A stretch of DNA of 6,360 bases from Bordetella parapertussis. GTDB lineage: Bacteria > Pseudomonadota > Gammaproteobacteria > Burkholderiales > Burkholderiaceae_C. The stretch lies in contig CAMDJS010000117.1 in the NCBI GenBank assembly GCA_945900685.1, positions 1-6,360 on the forward strand. Direction: 5' to 3'. The position numbers and the translations under genes are program-made. Positions 1-6,360 of this stretch are shown here, piece after piece; position 1 is the stretch's first letter; each line of letters starts with the position of its first letter. The notes below the pieces were generated by a model. That model saw only the letters and a list, made by a program, of their open reading frames with translations. It had not been told where the DNA came from and ran no database searches.

Positions 1-1566
<1,566 letters not shown>

Positions 1567-1594
1567 TCGCCAACGTGTCCGATAAGGAAACCCG

Positions 1595-2011
1595 ATGAAT
1601 ACCATCCGTGTTGATGTGGTCAGTGCTGAAGAGCTGATTTACTCTGGTGAGGCCACCTTTGTGGCTTTGCCCGGTGAAGTGGGCGAGTTGGGCATTTACC
1701 CACGCCACACACCTTTGATCTCTCGCATCAAGGCCGGCTCTGTGCGCATTCAAAAACCTGACGGCGAAGAAGAGTTCGTGTTTGTTGCTGGCGGTATTTT
1801 GGAAGTCCAACCCGACTCCGTCACCGTTTTGTCCGACACCGCTGTGCGTGGCAAAGACTTGGACGAAGAGCGCGCCAATGCGGCTAAAAAAGCGGCGCAA
1901 GAACATTTACAAAACGCCAAAACCGAAGTCGACATGGCAGCTGCTCAGGCCGAGCTGACCATCATGGCCGCACAACTTGCCGCGCTGCGTAAATACCGCA
2001 GTAAACGCTGA
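1595..2011 (+). CDS. atpC: ATP synthase F1 epsilon subunit
   Basis: This is the epsilon subunit of F1, part of the central rotor stalk with gamma. It couples rotation to the c-ring and can inhibit ATP hydrolysis through its C-terminal helices. The protein has 138 residues, the usual size. An N-terminal beta-sandwich occupies about residues 1-85 and contains the signature [16 protein letters not shown] (27-42) and the VAGGILEV strand (64-71). The C-terminal helical hairpin (about 88-137) is rich in Ala, Lys and Glu and ends with [10 protein letters not shown]. The start ATG has AAGGA at 1584-1588, six bases upstream, inside the 28-base atpD-atpC gap. As in most proteobacteria it is the last atp structural gene, but transcription may well continue, because the next gene starts three bases after the stop and in the same reading frame. 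Confidence 0.97.
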   Translation: MNTIRVDVVSAEELIYSGEATFVALPGEVGELGIYPRHTPLISRIKAGSVRIQKPDGEEEFVFVAGGILEVQPDSVTVLSDTAVRGKDLDEERANAAKKAAQEHLQNAKTEVDMAAAQAELTIMAAQLAALRKYRSKR

Positions 2012-2014
2012 CCC

Positions 2015-2464
2015 TTGTCAAAATCTCATCTGCGTGCAGCCACTGTTGGCGGTTCCGCCGATGAGGTTGAGGCCGCCTTCTATGAGGCCTTGCAAGCTGG
2101 GGACCTAGAGCGCTTGATGGCCTGTTGGGCCAATGAAGAAGACATCATTTGTGTTCACCCGGGTGGTCCTCGCTTGATTGGTGCTGTGGCCATTCGCAAT
2201 TCGTTTGAAATCATGTTCAGCCATGGGCCGATTCGCTCCTTCCCCGAGCGACTGCACAAGCTTGAAACCATCACCAGCGCAGTTCACAATTTGATTGAGC
2301 GGGTTGAGATTTACACAGCCGATGGCGCGCAAATCGCATTCGTTACCTCAACCAATGTGTATATGCGAACGGCGCAAGGGTGGCGCATGGTGGCGCACCA
2401 CGCCAGCCCAGGCACACCGCCCGAGATTCACAGCGACATCGACACGCCCACCATACTGCACTAG
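2015..2464 (+). CDS. SnoaL/NTF2-like fold protein of unknown function
   Basis: A small soluble protein of 149 residues with the look of the NTF2/SnoaL superfamily, a cone-shaped alpha+beta fold used by unrelated enzymes and binding proteins. The N-terminal helices GSADEVEAAFYEAL (13-26) and LERLMACWA (31-39) lead into DIICVHPGGPRLIG (43-56). The C-terminal strands include the typical ending GWRMVAHHASP (122-132). It has no signal peptide or membrane segment. TTG at 2015 is the only start codon ahead of the conserved N-terminal helix, since the first in-frame ATG is codon 35. No convincing Shine-Dalgarno precedes it, and it lies three bases after the atpC stop in the same frame, so translation probably depends on ribosomes finishing atpC. 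The substrate cannot be inferred, and a link to ATP synthase is only positional. The family call is fairly secure; the function is unknown. Confidence 0.8.
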   Translation: MSKSHLRAATVGGSADEVEAAFYEALQAGDLERLMACWANEEDIICVHPGGPRLIGAVAIRNSFEIMFSHGPIRSFPERLHKLETITSAVHNLIERVEIYTADGAQIAFVTSTNVYMRTAQGWRMVAHHASPGTPPEIHSDIDTPTILH

Positions 2465-2503
2465 CAGAGCAAACCTTGCAGTTGCAACCAGCATCAACCG
2501 CAA

Positions 2504-3043
2504 ATGGATGACATCGTTAAACAAGCCATGGCCAAATGGCCACAGGTGCCGGATTGTTATGGCTGGCTAGGCTTTGACGATCGAGGCGACTGGTCTATGC
2601 GAGACGATGGTGTGCAAGCGCAAGGCGACTTTGCACACGCTAAAGGCAGCAAGTTGGCACACACCAAACTGATCGAATTCATAGAGCGCAATTACGCCTG
2701 CGATCCATACGGGCGTTGGTATTTTCAAAATGGGCCCCAACGCGTATTCGTGGAACTGCAGTCAGTGCCATTCGTATGGCGTGTTTTGGATTCAGGGCTA
2801 CTGACAGGTCCACAAGGAGACATCCTTGAGTTACTTGAGTGCTTGGTCGATGAAAACGGACGCCTGTATGCCTTGACTGCCAAGGGCTTAGGTTTGATCC
2901 ACAGCATGGACACATGGCATGCAGCCAAAGCTCTTGAAGACAAGTTGTGGCCAGCCCCCAAAGAGGTACGTTCAGCCAACTTGGTGATTGACCATGACTT
3001 CGTGCTAAGCCCTGCCAAAGGCGAAAAAAAACCGGCTAAGTAG
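2504..3043 (+). CDS. Conserved protein of unknown function, likely betaproteobacterial DUF family
   Basis: A soluble protein of 179 residues without a signal peptide, membrane segment or cofactor motif. It recalls a conserved betaproteobacterial family of unknown function in the DUF2944/DUF2946 group, but I am not certain of the number. It is rich in aromatic residues: KWPQVPDCYGWLGFDDRG (11-28), then GDWSMRDD, and in the middle YGRWYFQNGPQRVFVEL followed by FVWRV. These read as a beta-rich domain. The C-terminal tail is short, Lys/Ala/Pro-rich and probably disordered. The start ATG 2504 has no clear Shine-Dalgarno. The gap from the SnoaL-like gene is 39 bases without a T-rich hairpin, so co-transcription with the atp operon tail is plausible. 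Oddly, the last codons and the TAG stop lie inside the hairpin of the terminator for the convergent cytochrome c gene. I would not assign a function. Confidence 0.8.
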   Translation: MDDIVKQAMAKWPQVPDCYGWLGFDDRGDWSMRDDGVQAQGDFAHAKGSKLAHTKLIEFIERNYACDPYGRWYFQNGPQRVFVELQSVPFVWRVLDSGLLTGPQGDILELLECLVDENGRLYALTAKGLGLIHSMDTWHAAKALEDKLWPAPKEVRSANLVIDHDFVLSPAKGEKKPAK

Positions 3044-3050
3044 CCGGCTC
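3024..3050 (-). terminator. Rho-independent terminator for the cytochrome c gene, overlapping the convergent CDS
   Basis: The bases CCGGCTA (3032-3038) and TAGCCGG (3041-3047) are exact reverse complements. A realistic fold is a 5-bp GC-rich stem with a six-base loop. Read on the minus strand, the hairpin is followed by eight T (complement of 3024-3031), the classical intrinsic terminator form, about 20 bases after the cytochrome stop. On the plus strand it is followed only by CTCTTTG, so it would be a weak terminator for the gene running the other way, although it may act partly in both directions. It covers the last codons and the stop of the plus-strand gene. Confidence 0.8.
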
Positions 3051-3068
3051 TTTGAAAGGACTGAGTTC

Positions 3069-3569
3069 TCAGTTCGTGGGTGCTGCAGGTTCAGAGAATT
3101 TCGCACCACTGGCATTGGCCATGTACACAACTGCCCGGCCAATTTCGACATCGTTATGGTCCCCACCACCTTGCGCGCCCATGGCATTTTTGCCTTTGAG
3201 CGCAGAGTTGAGCAATGCCTCATAACCTGTTTTGATGCGAGGCGCCCAAGCTGCTTTGTCACCCAATTTAGGTGAGCCAGCCAGACCAGCTGTGTGACAG
3301 GCTGCACATTGGACTTTATAAACCTCTTCACCCGCCTTCAAAGGACGGTTGGCGTCGCGCACCTCCACCGTGCCAACTTTTTGAATTCGCGCAGCCACAG
3401 CATCAGATGTATTGGCCGCGCCAGCAGCAGGCTTATTTGCTGTCACTACGTAGTAAACCAAGCCGATGATGATGAAAATCGGCCCTACAAAAGACAAAAG
3501 CATGGCCCAAGCAAAAGCCTTGGGGGTTTTGATCGGACCGGTATGTGCTTCTTCGTGGCTGTCGCTCAT
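3069..3569 (-). CDS. Membrane-anchored monohaem cytochrome c, c5-like
   Basis: An electron carrier expected to face the periplasm. The protein has 166 residues. A hydrophilic N-terminus (1-17) precedes one hydrophobic segment (about 19-43) that acts as a signal-anchor. A Pro/Ala linker follows, then a class I cytochrome domain from about residue 75. CAACH (88-92) binds haem c covalently, with His92 as one axial ligand. GSPKLGDKAAWAPRI (98-112) is typical of the c5 subfamily. Met130 in NAMGAQGGG is the likely second ligand, and the conserved helix DVEIGRAVVYMAN (140-152) closes the fold. The only cysteines are the two haem-binding ones, so the extra C-terminal cysteine pair of some c5 proteins is missing. 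The ATG start has AGAAAG upstream and a promoter further out. It is monocistronic, with its own terminator. Likely partners are terminal oxidases, but nothing here shows which. Confidence 0.9.
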   Translation of the reverse strand: MSDSHEEAHTGPIKTPKAFAWAMLLSFVGPIFIIIGLVYYVVTANKPAAGAANTSDAVAARIQKVGTVEVRDANRPLKAGEEVYKVQCAACHTAGLAGSPKLGDKAAWAPRIKTGYEALLNSALKGKNAMGAQGGGDHNDVEIGRAVVYMANASGAKFSEPAAPTN

Positions 3570-3604
3570 AAGGACTTTCTGTGTGGATACAAATGAAAAA
3601 AGAA

Positions 3605-3632
3605 ATTATAGCCAGCGACATGCTTCCACCAA
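3605..3632 (-). promoter_or_regulatory. Predicted sigma70-type promoter of the cytochrome c gene
   Basis: On the minus strand a perfect TATAAT -10 (complement of 3605-3610) lies 16 bases after TTGGTG (complement of 3627-3632), which matches three of six -35 bases. Transcription would start near 3598, giving a leader of about 29 bases before the ATG at 3569. The spacing and the consensus -10 make it credible, but it is a pattern call only. Confidence 0.6.
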
Positions 3633-3651
3633 GCTGACAAAAAGCGACACC

Positions 3652-3657
3652 TACAAT
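3652..3657 (+). promoter_or_regulatory. Possible -10 element for tRNA-Arg
   Basis: TACAAT lies ten bases before the mature tRNA 5' end and matches five of six bases of the -10 consensus. No good -35 sits at 16-18 bases; CTGACA at 3634-3639 resembles one but is only 12 bases away. The call is therefore tentative. It would make the tRNA promoter divergent from the cytochrome c promoter within the same 97-base gap. Confidence 0.35.
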
Positions 3658-3666
3658 AGCTTGTAT

Positions 3667-3742
3667 GCGGCTGTAGCTCAGTGGATAGAGTATTGGCCTC
3701 CGAAGCCAAGGGTCGTGGGTTCGATCCCCGCCAGCCGCACCA
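3667..3742 (+). tRNA. tRNA-Arg, anticodon CCG
   Basis: The 76 bases fold as a full cloverleaf. The acceptor stem is GCGGCTG (3667-3673) with CAGCCGC (3732-3738), then discriminator A and an encoded CCA at 3740-3742. The D stem is GCTC with GAGT. The anticodon stem TTGGC (3693-3697) with GCCAA (3705-3709) encloses the loop CTCCGAA, giving anticodon CCG at 3700-3702, which reads the arginine codon CGG. The T stem GTGGG (3715-3719) pairs with CCCGC and encloses TTCGATC. All arms pair well, so it is a functional gene. It converges with the cytochrome b561 gene, whose stop codon begins at the very next base, and no separate intrinsic terminator is visible after the CCA. Confidence 0.97.
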
Positions 3743-4291
3743 TCAACGCCAGCCCATGCGTTGCAACAGACGGTCTTTCAGCACCCACTGGTGAAACAGC
3801 GAAGCCCCGATGTGCAGCCCAATCAAGCCGTAACCGATATTGCCGACCAAGGCATGCACGGCCTTGATTTGTTTGGCCAAAGCTTCATCGGGGGCGATAA
3901 GCGCAGGCAGTTCCAAGCCAAAAAATGGAATCGGCTTGCCAGCTGCACTGAGCATGATCCAGCCCATGAGCGGCATGACGGCCATGAACACGTATAAGAC
4001 CACATGACCCACGCCAGATGCACGATGCATCAAATCGGCCAGACCGTGAAGCTGCAGCAAGGGTGGGCGAGGGCTCAAGCGCTTAGCCCATAAACGGAAA
4101 ACCACCAGCAGCAAAATACACAACCCAAACATGAAATGCAAGGACTTCATGAAATCTCGCTCAGGCATACCCTTGTCGTAAATCACACGAAATTCCATGG
4201 CGGCATACACAACGATAAACAAGAGAAACATCAGCCAATGCATTGCTACCAGCGGGCGGGCGTATTTAAATGAGGCGTCAGATGAGTTCAT
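3743..4291 (-). CDS. Cytochrome b561 (CybB family, dihaem membrane protein)
   Basis: An integral inner-membrane b-type cytochrome of 182 residues, close to the size of E. coli CybB, in which members move electrons between quinols and other acceptors. Four hydrophobic segments are visible at about 13-32, 50-68, 93-115 and 145-170. Histidines in the family positions are His18 (in the HW pair of helix 1), His52 at the start of helix 2, and His146 and His160 in helix 4; these are the likely ligands of two haems b. The loop between helices 3 and 4 contains GKPIPFFGLELPAL (118-131), characteristic of bacterial b561 proteins. The ATG start has no strong Shine-Dalgarno. The gene lies 44 bases downstream of rsmI on the same strand without an obvious terminator between, so it may be read from the rsmI transcript. 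Its stop abuts the tRNA end with no spacer. Confidence 0.9.
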   Translation of the reverse strand: MNSSDASFKYARPLVAMHWLMFLLFIVVYAAMEFRVIYDKGMPERDFMKSLHFMFGLCILLLVVFRLWAKRLSPRPPLLQLHGLADLMHRASGVGHVVLYVFMAVMPLMGWIMLSAAGKPIPFFGLELPALIAPDEALAKQIKAVHALVGNIGYGLIGLHIGASLFHQWVLKDRLLQRMGWR

Positions 4292-4335
4292 TGAACCATC
4301 TTAGGTAAGCGACTTAGGGTTGGCTTTGACCCATA

Positions 4336-5250
4336 TCAGGAATCTGTGTCACCAGGTTTCTTTTGTAAAGCCAGTGCGTACAAGAAATTACGAGGTGCCC
4401 CCGAGATTTGCGCTGCCAAGCGCACCGCGCTTTTCGTCGGCAACTCGGCCAGCAGCAAGTCCAGCACCCGTTCGGCCTCCCCCAAGCCGGATGGGGCGAC
4501 CGTCAAGGGATGTAAAACCAAAGCAAATTCCCCTTTGCTGCGCTGAGCAGACTCGCCAAGCCATGCACTGAGCTTGTTGGCGGGCATTACCGCCACCTCC
4601 TCAAACTGCTTGGTCAGTTCACGCCCAACGCTGAGCATGCGCTCACCCAAAATAGCCATGTCCTTGGCGACTGCATCGATTCGGTGCGGTGCTTCCAAAA
4701 AAACCTGTGTTCGCGCCTCGCTAGACATGCTTTGAATGGCAGTTTGACGCTCAGTTGATTTACTGGGCAAAAACCCTAAAAACACAAAACTGCCGTCGCC
4801 TTGGCAACCGCTCACGCTGAGCATGGCCGTCACGCTGCTGGCACCTGGAATAGGAATGACCCGAAACCCTGCAGCTTGCACCATGGCCACCAACTTTGCG
4901 CCAGGGTCGCTGATCGCGGGTGTACCTGCATCACTTAAATAGGCCACCCGTTGACCGCTTTGCAAGCGCAGAATCACCTGCTCAGCTGCACTCGACTCAT
5001 TGTGTTGATGCAAGGCTAAAAAGGCACTCGCTGCTTTGTCAATGCCATAGCTGCACAGCAAAGCCTGGCTGTGGCGGGTGTCTTCGCAAGCCAAGGCGTC
5101 GGCCAGCGTCAGCACATGCAATGCACGTAAACCAATATCTGCCAAGTTGCCAATGGGCGTGGCCAACACATACAGGCAAGCTGGCGGATGTGCTTGTGAA
5201 GCGCTGGCATCGTGGGCTGCCACCAATGCGGAATCAAAACGTTGAACCAA
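4336..5250 (-). CDS. rsmI: 16S rRNA (cytidine1402-2'-O)-methyltransferase RsmI
   Basis: A cytoplasmic S-adenosylmethionine-dependent enzyme that 2'-O-methylates C1402 in the decoding centre of 16S rRNA, tuning start-codon choice and fidelity. The protein has 304 residues, slightly longer than the usual 280-290. The tetrapyrrole-methylase fold shows its family motifs in order: LATPIGNLADI (29-39), CEDTRHS (55-61), HQHNE (81-85), LSDAGTPAISDPG (105-117), IPGASS (134-139) and FLGFLP. The C-terminal KGEFALVLHP strand and the final small helical domain are present. The start is TTG at 5250, chosen because AGAGG sits six bases upstream and no ATG precedes the conserved core; it gives about 25 residues before the first motif. 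This start shares one base with the divergent yraN ATG. A cytochrome b561 gene follows 44 bases downstream. Confidence 0.95.
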   Translation of the reverse strand: MVQRFDSALVAAHDASASQAHPPACLYVLATPIGNLADIGLRALHVLTLADALACEDTRHSQALLCSYGIDKAASAFLALHQHNESSAAEQVILRLQSGQRVAYLSDAGTPAISDPGAKLVAMVQAAGFRVIPIPGASSVTAMLSVSGCQGDGSFVFLGFLPSKSTERQTAIQSMSSEARTQVFLEAPHRIDAVAKDMAILGERMLSVGRELTKQFEEVAVMPANKLSAWLGESAQRSKGEFALVLHPLTVAPSGLGEAERVLDLLLAELPTKSAVRLAAQISGAPRNFLYALALQKKPGDTDS

Positions 5251-5624
5251 TGAACACCTCTTTCCCTGATCTCAATACCAAGCAACGCGGCGACGCCGCC
5301 GAGCAACGCGCCTTGCGCTATTTGCTCGACCATGGCTTAACCCTGCTTGCCTGTAACTACCGCACGCCTGGGCGAGGCGGCGGCGAAATTGACCTGATTG
5401 TGCGCGAGTGCGATGGCACCTTGGTGTTCGTTGAGGTCAGGGCCCGCGCCCGAGACGATTTTGGGGGAGCGGGTGCCAGCATCAGCGCCACCAAGCGAAG
5501 GCGCATTGTGTTTGCAGCCAAACACTTTTTGCGCAGGTACCCCAAGCCCCCGCCATGCCGCTTTGATGCCGTGCTGCTACAAGCAGAAAGCTTGATCTGG
5601 CTCAAAGCCGCGTTTGAAGAATGA
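5250..5624 (+). CDS. yraN: YraN family protein (UPF0102), predicted nuclease-like fold
   Basis: A small conserved cytoplasmic protein of 124 residues, the usual length for UPF0102/YraN. Members adopt a restriction-endonuclease-like fold related to Holliday-junction resolvases, but no activity is firmly established. The hallmark residues are present: Glu18 in GDAAEQRA (14-21), GGEIDLI (44-50) with Glu46 and Asp48, and FVEVRAR (60-66) with Glu62 and Arg64, where many nucleases have Lys. The conserved CRFDAVLL strand, with WLKAAFEE at the end, completes the family pattern. The start ATG 5250 overlaps the first base of the divergent rsmI start, and no clear Shine-Dalgarno stands before it, so it may be weakly translated. 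The neighbours, divergent rsmI and a downstream diaA-like gene, match the enterobacterial yraN locus, which supports the call strongly. Confidence 0.92.
   Translation: MNTSFPDLNTKQRGDAAEQRALRYLLDHGLTLLACNYRTPGRGGGEIDLIVRECDGTLVFVEVRARARDDFGGAGASISATKRRRIVFAAKHFLRRYPKPPPCRFDAVLLQAESLIWLKAAFEE
5257..5261 (-). promoter_or_regulatory. Shine-Dalgarno of rsmI, inside yraN codons 3-4
   Basis: On the minus strand AGAGG, within a purine run GGGAAAGAGG, ends six bases before the TTG at 5250-5248. It supports TTG as the rsmI start although that codon is rare. The same bases encode Thr-Ser near the yraN N-terminus on the other strand, so the two genes constrain each other. Confidence 0.7.
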
Positions 5625-5660
5625 CGCAGCCAAGACATGTTGCAAAGGTATGATTCGCTC

Positions 5661-6260
5661 ATGTTAGAGCAACGCATAGAACAGCAGTTCATCGACAGTG
5701 CCGACCTGAAATACCAGTCGGCCCAAGCCTTAAGCAAACCCATTGCAGCCGCGGTGGGCGCACTGTTGATGTGCGTGACAGGCGGCGGCAAAGTCATGGC
5801 GTGTGGCAATGGCGGATCAGCCGCAGATGCGCAACACTTTGCCGCAGAGTTTGTCGGACGTTTTGAACGCGAACGCCCTGAACTCGGCGCGATTGCCCTG
5901 TCAACCGACAGCTCCATCTTGACCGCGATCGCCAACGACTACCACTTCGACCAAATTTTTTCCAAACAAGTGCGGGCCTTGGGTCAACCCGGCGATGTTT
6001 TGTTGGCCATCTCCACCAGCGGCAATTCCCTCAATGTGTTGGCCGCTATTGAGTCCGCCCACGAGCGTGATTTGATCGTGGTGGCACTGACCGGCAAGGG
6101 CGGCGGCAAAATCGGGCAGGTGTTGCGCGAAACCGATGTGCATATTTGCGTGCCGCACGACCGCACGGCCAGAATTCAAGAAGTCCATTTGCTGGTGTTG
6201 CACTGCTTGTGCGATGGCGTGGACAGTCAGTTGTTAGGTGAACAGGAGAACCCATCATGA
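5661..6260 (+). CDS. diaA: SIS-domain protein, DiaA / phosphoheptose isomerase (GmhA) family
   Basis: A sugar-isomerase-fold protein of 199 residues. In E. coli the gene at this locus, DiaA, is a tetramer that binds DnaA and helps load it at oriC; its close relative GmhA isomerises sedoheptulose 7-phosphate for lipopolysaccharide heptose. Motifs are [21 protein letters not shown] (48-68), IANDY (90-94), [10 protein letters not shown] (114-123) and [20 protein letters not shown] (169-188). The zinc-site residues of GmhA appear conserved (His59, Glu63, Gln173, His181), whereas E. coli DiaA has Asn at the last position. ATG 5661 aligns with the N-terminus of E. coli DiaA ([10 protein letters not shown] against MQERIKACF) and has AAAGG at 5644-5648; an upstream in-frame ATG at 5637 would add eight residues. 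The gene overlaps the next start in an ATGA pair. The symbol follows gene context, and the real activity may be GmhA-like. Confidence 0.88.
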   Translation: MLEQRIEQQFIDSADLKYQSAQALSKPIAAAVGALLMCVTGGGKVMACGNGGSAADAQHFAAEFVGRFERERPELGAIALSTDSSILTAIANDYHFDQIFSKQVRALGQPGDVLLAISTSGNSLNVLAAIESAHERDLIVVALTGKGGGKIGQVLRETDVHICVPHDRTARIQEVHLLVLHCLCDGVDSQLLGEQENPS

Positions 6261-6360
6261 AAACATCTTTTGCCGTTAAAGCCCTTGGCGCTTTGTTGCT
6301 GGTCAGCACCTTGGGCGCTTGCGCCCCTTTGATGATTGCGGGCGTTGCCGGTACAGCTAT
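6257..6360 (+). CDS. Outer-membrane lipoprotein, probably DolP/YraP (BON domain), N-terminal part
   Basis: Only the first 34 complete codons are present; the frame is open at the window edge. The N-terminus is a clear lipoprotein signal: Lys2, a hydrophobic stretch [11 protein letters not shown] and a lipobox LGAC with the acylated Cys at residue 22. After it comes [12 protein letters not shown], which resembles the region just after the cysteine in DolP/YraP proteins. AGGAG at 6244-6248 lies eight bases before the ATG, and the start overlaps the diaA-like stop (ATGA), so translation is coupled. In E. coli the gene after diaA is dolP, an outer-membrane lipoprotein with two BON domains that supports envelope integrity. 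The BON domains would lie beyond this window, so the identity comes from the lipobox plus conserved order. Confidence 0.75.
   Translation, partial: MKTSFAVKALGALLLVSTLGACAPLMIAGVAGTA

Noticed and set aside
2476..2487. TTGCAGTTGCAA inverted repeat between the two unknown genes
   Set aside because: Five-base AT-rich stem with a two-base loop and no T tract; not a credible terminator or operator.
3061..3072. CTGAGTTCTCAG inverted repeat at the cytochrome c stop
   Set aside because: Short stem with a two-base loop and no T tract; the real terminator lies just downstream at 3024-3050.
3466..3867. Plus-strand open frame of 133 codons crossing the tRNA
   Set aside because: It runs through the tRNA and opposite two clear minus-strand genes and resembles no protein family.
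4317..4332. GGGT...ACCC hairpin between rsmI and cytochrome b561
   Set aside because: Four-base stem with an eight-base loop and no T tract on the minus strand; too weak to call a terminator.
4920..5249. Long N-terminal extension of yraN
   Set aside because: The extension is opposite conserved rsmI motifs, while YraN proteins begin close to the ATG at 5250.
5281..5310. Repeated AGCAACGCG, 21 bases apart, with a GC-rich palindrome between
   Set aside because: It falls in yraN codons for similar residues (KQRGDAAEQRA) and is best explained by codon use; only two copies.
5649..5654. TATGAT as a -10 element for the SIS gene
   Set aside because: No recognisable -35 at 15-19 bases upstream; the gene is more simply read with yraN.
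5357..5935. Long minus-strand open frame of 192 codons opposite yraN and the SIS gene
   Set aside because: It lies antisense to two well-recognised genes, has low-complexity composition and no motif; it is a shadow of codon bias.

Overview
The window looks like ordinary, gene-dense chromosome of a betaproteobacterium. Burkholderiales is likely, and the ATP synthase beta subunit and the short membrane-anchored cytochrome c recall Comamonadaceae (a Limnohabitans or Rhodoferax-like organism); the genus is inference. Every gene uses the same moderate-GC, TTG-leucine-rich codon style. There is no insertion sequence, CRISPR array, phage gene or sign of recent transfer, and no gap between genes reaches 300 bases.

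Region 1 (1-3043, + strand) is the distal end of the F1Fo ATP synthase operon: the tail of atpG, complete atpD (beta) and complete atpC (epsilon). A SnoaL/NTF2-like gene follows, in the same frame as atpC and starting with TTG three bases after the atpC stop. A conserved gene of unknown function comes next. A hairpin overlapping the 3' end of that last gene has eight T on the minus strand and mainly terminates the convergent cytochrome gene.

Region 2 (3069-3742) holds a minus-strand c5-like monohaem cytochrome c with an N-terminal membrane anchor and a good sigma70-like promoter. Divergent from it is a plus-strand tRNA-Arg(CCG) with encoded CCA.

Region 3 (3743-5250, - strand) holds rsmI (16S rRNA C1402 2'-O-methyltransferase) followed by a cytochrome b561 gene, whose stop codon directly abuts the tRNA CCA end.

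Region 4 (5250-6360, + strand) holds yraN, a SIS-domain gene of the DiaA/GmhA family, and the start of a lipoprotein that context suggests is DolP (YraP, BON domain). With the divergent rsmI this reproduces the enterobacterial order rsmI / lpoA-yraN-diaA-dolP, but with lpoA absent. The rsmI (TTG) and yraN (ATG) start codons share one base.

The two respiratory cytochromes and the ATP synthase belong to energy metabolism, while region 4 belongs to a conserved envelope/replication/translation neighbourhood. I found no undescribed system. The points worth a second look concern compact gene junctions and the functional identity of the SIS protein.
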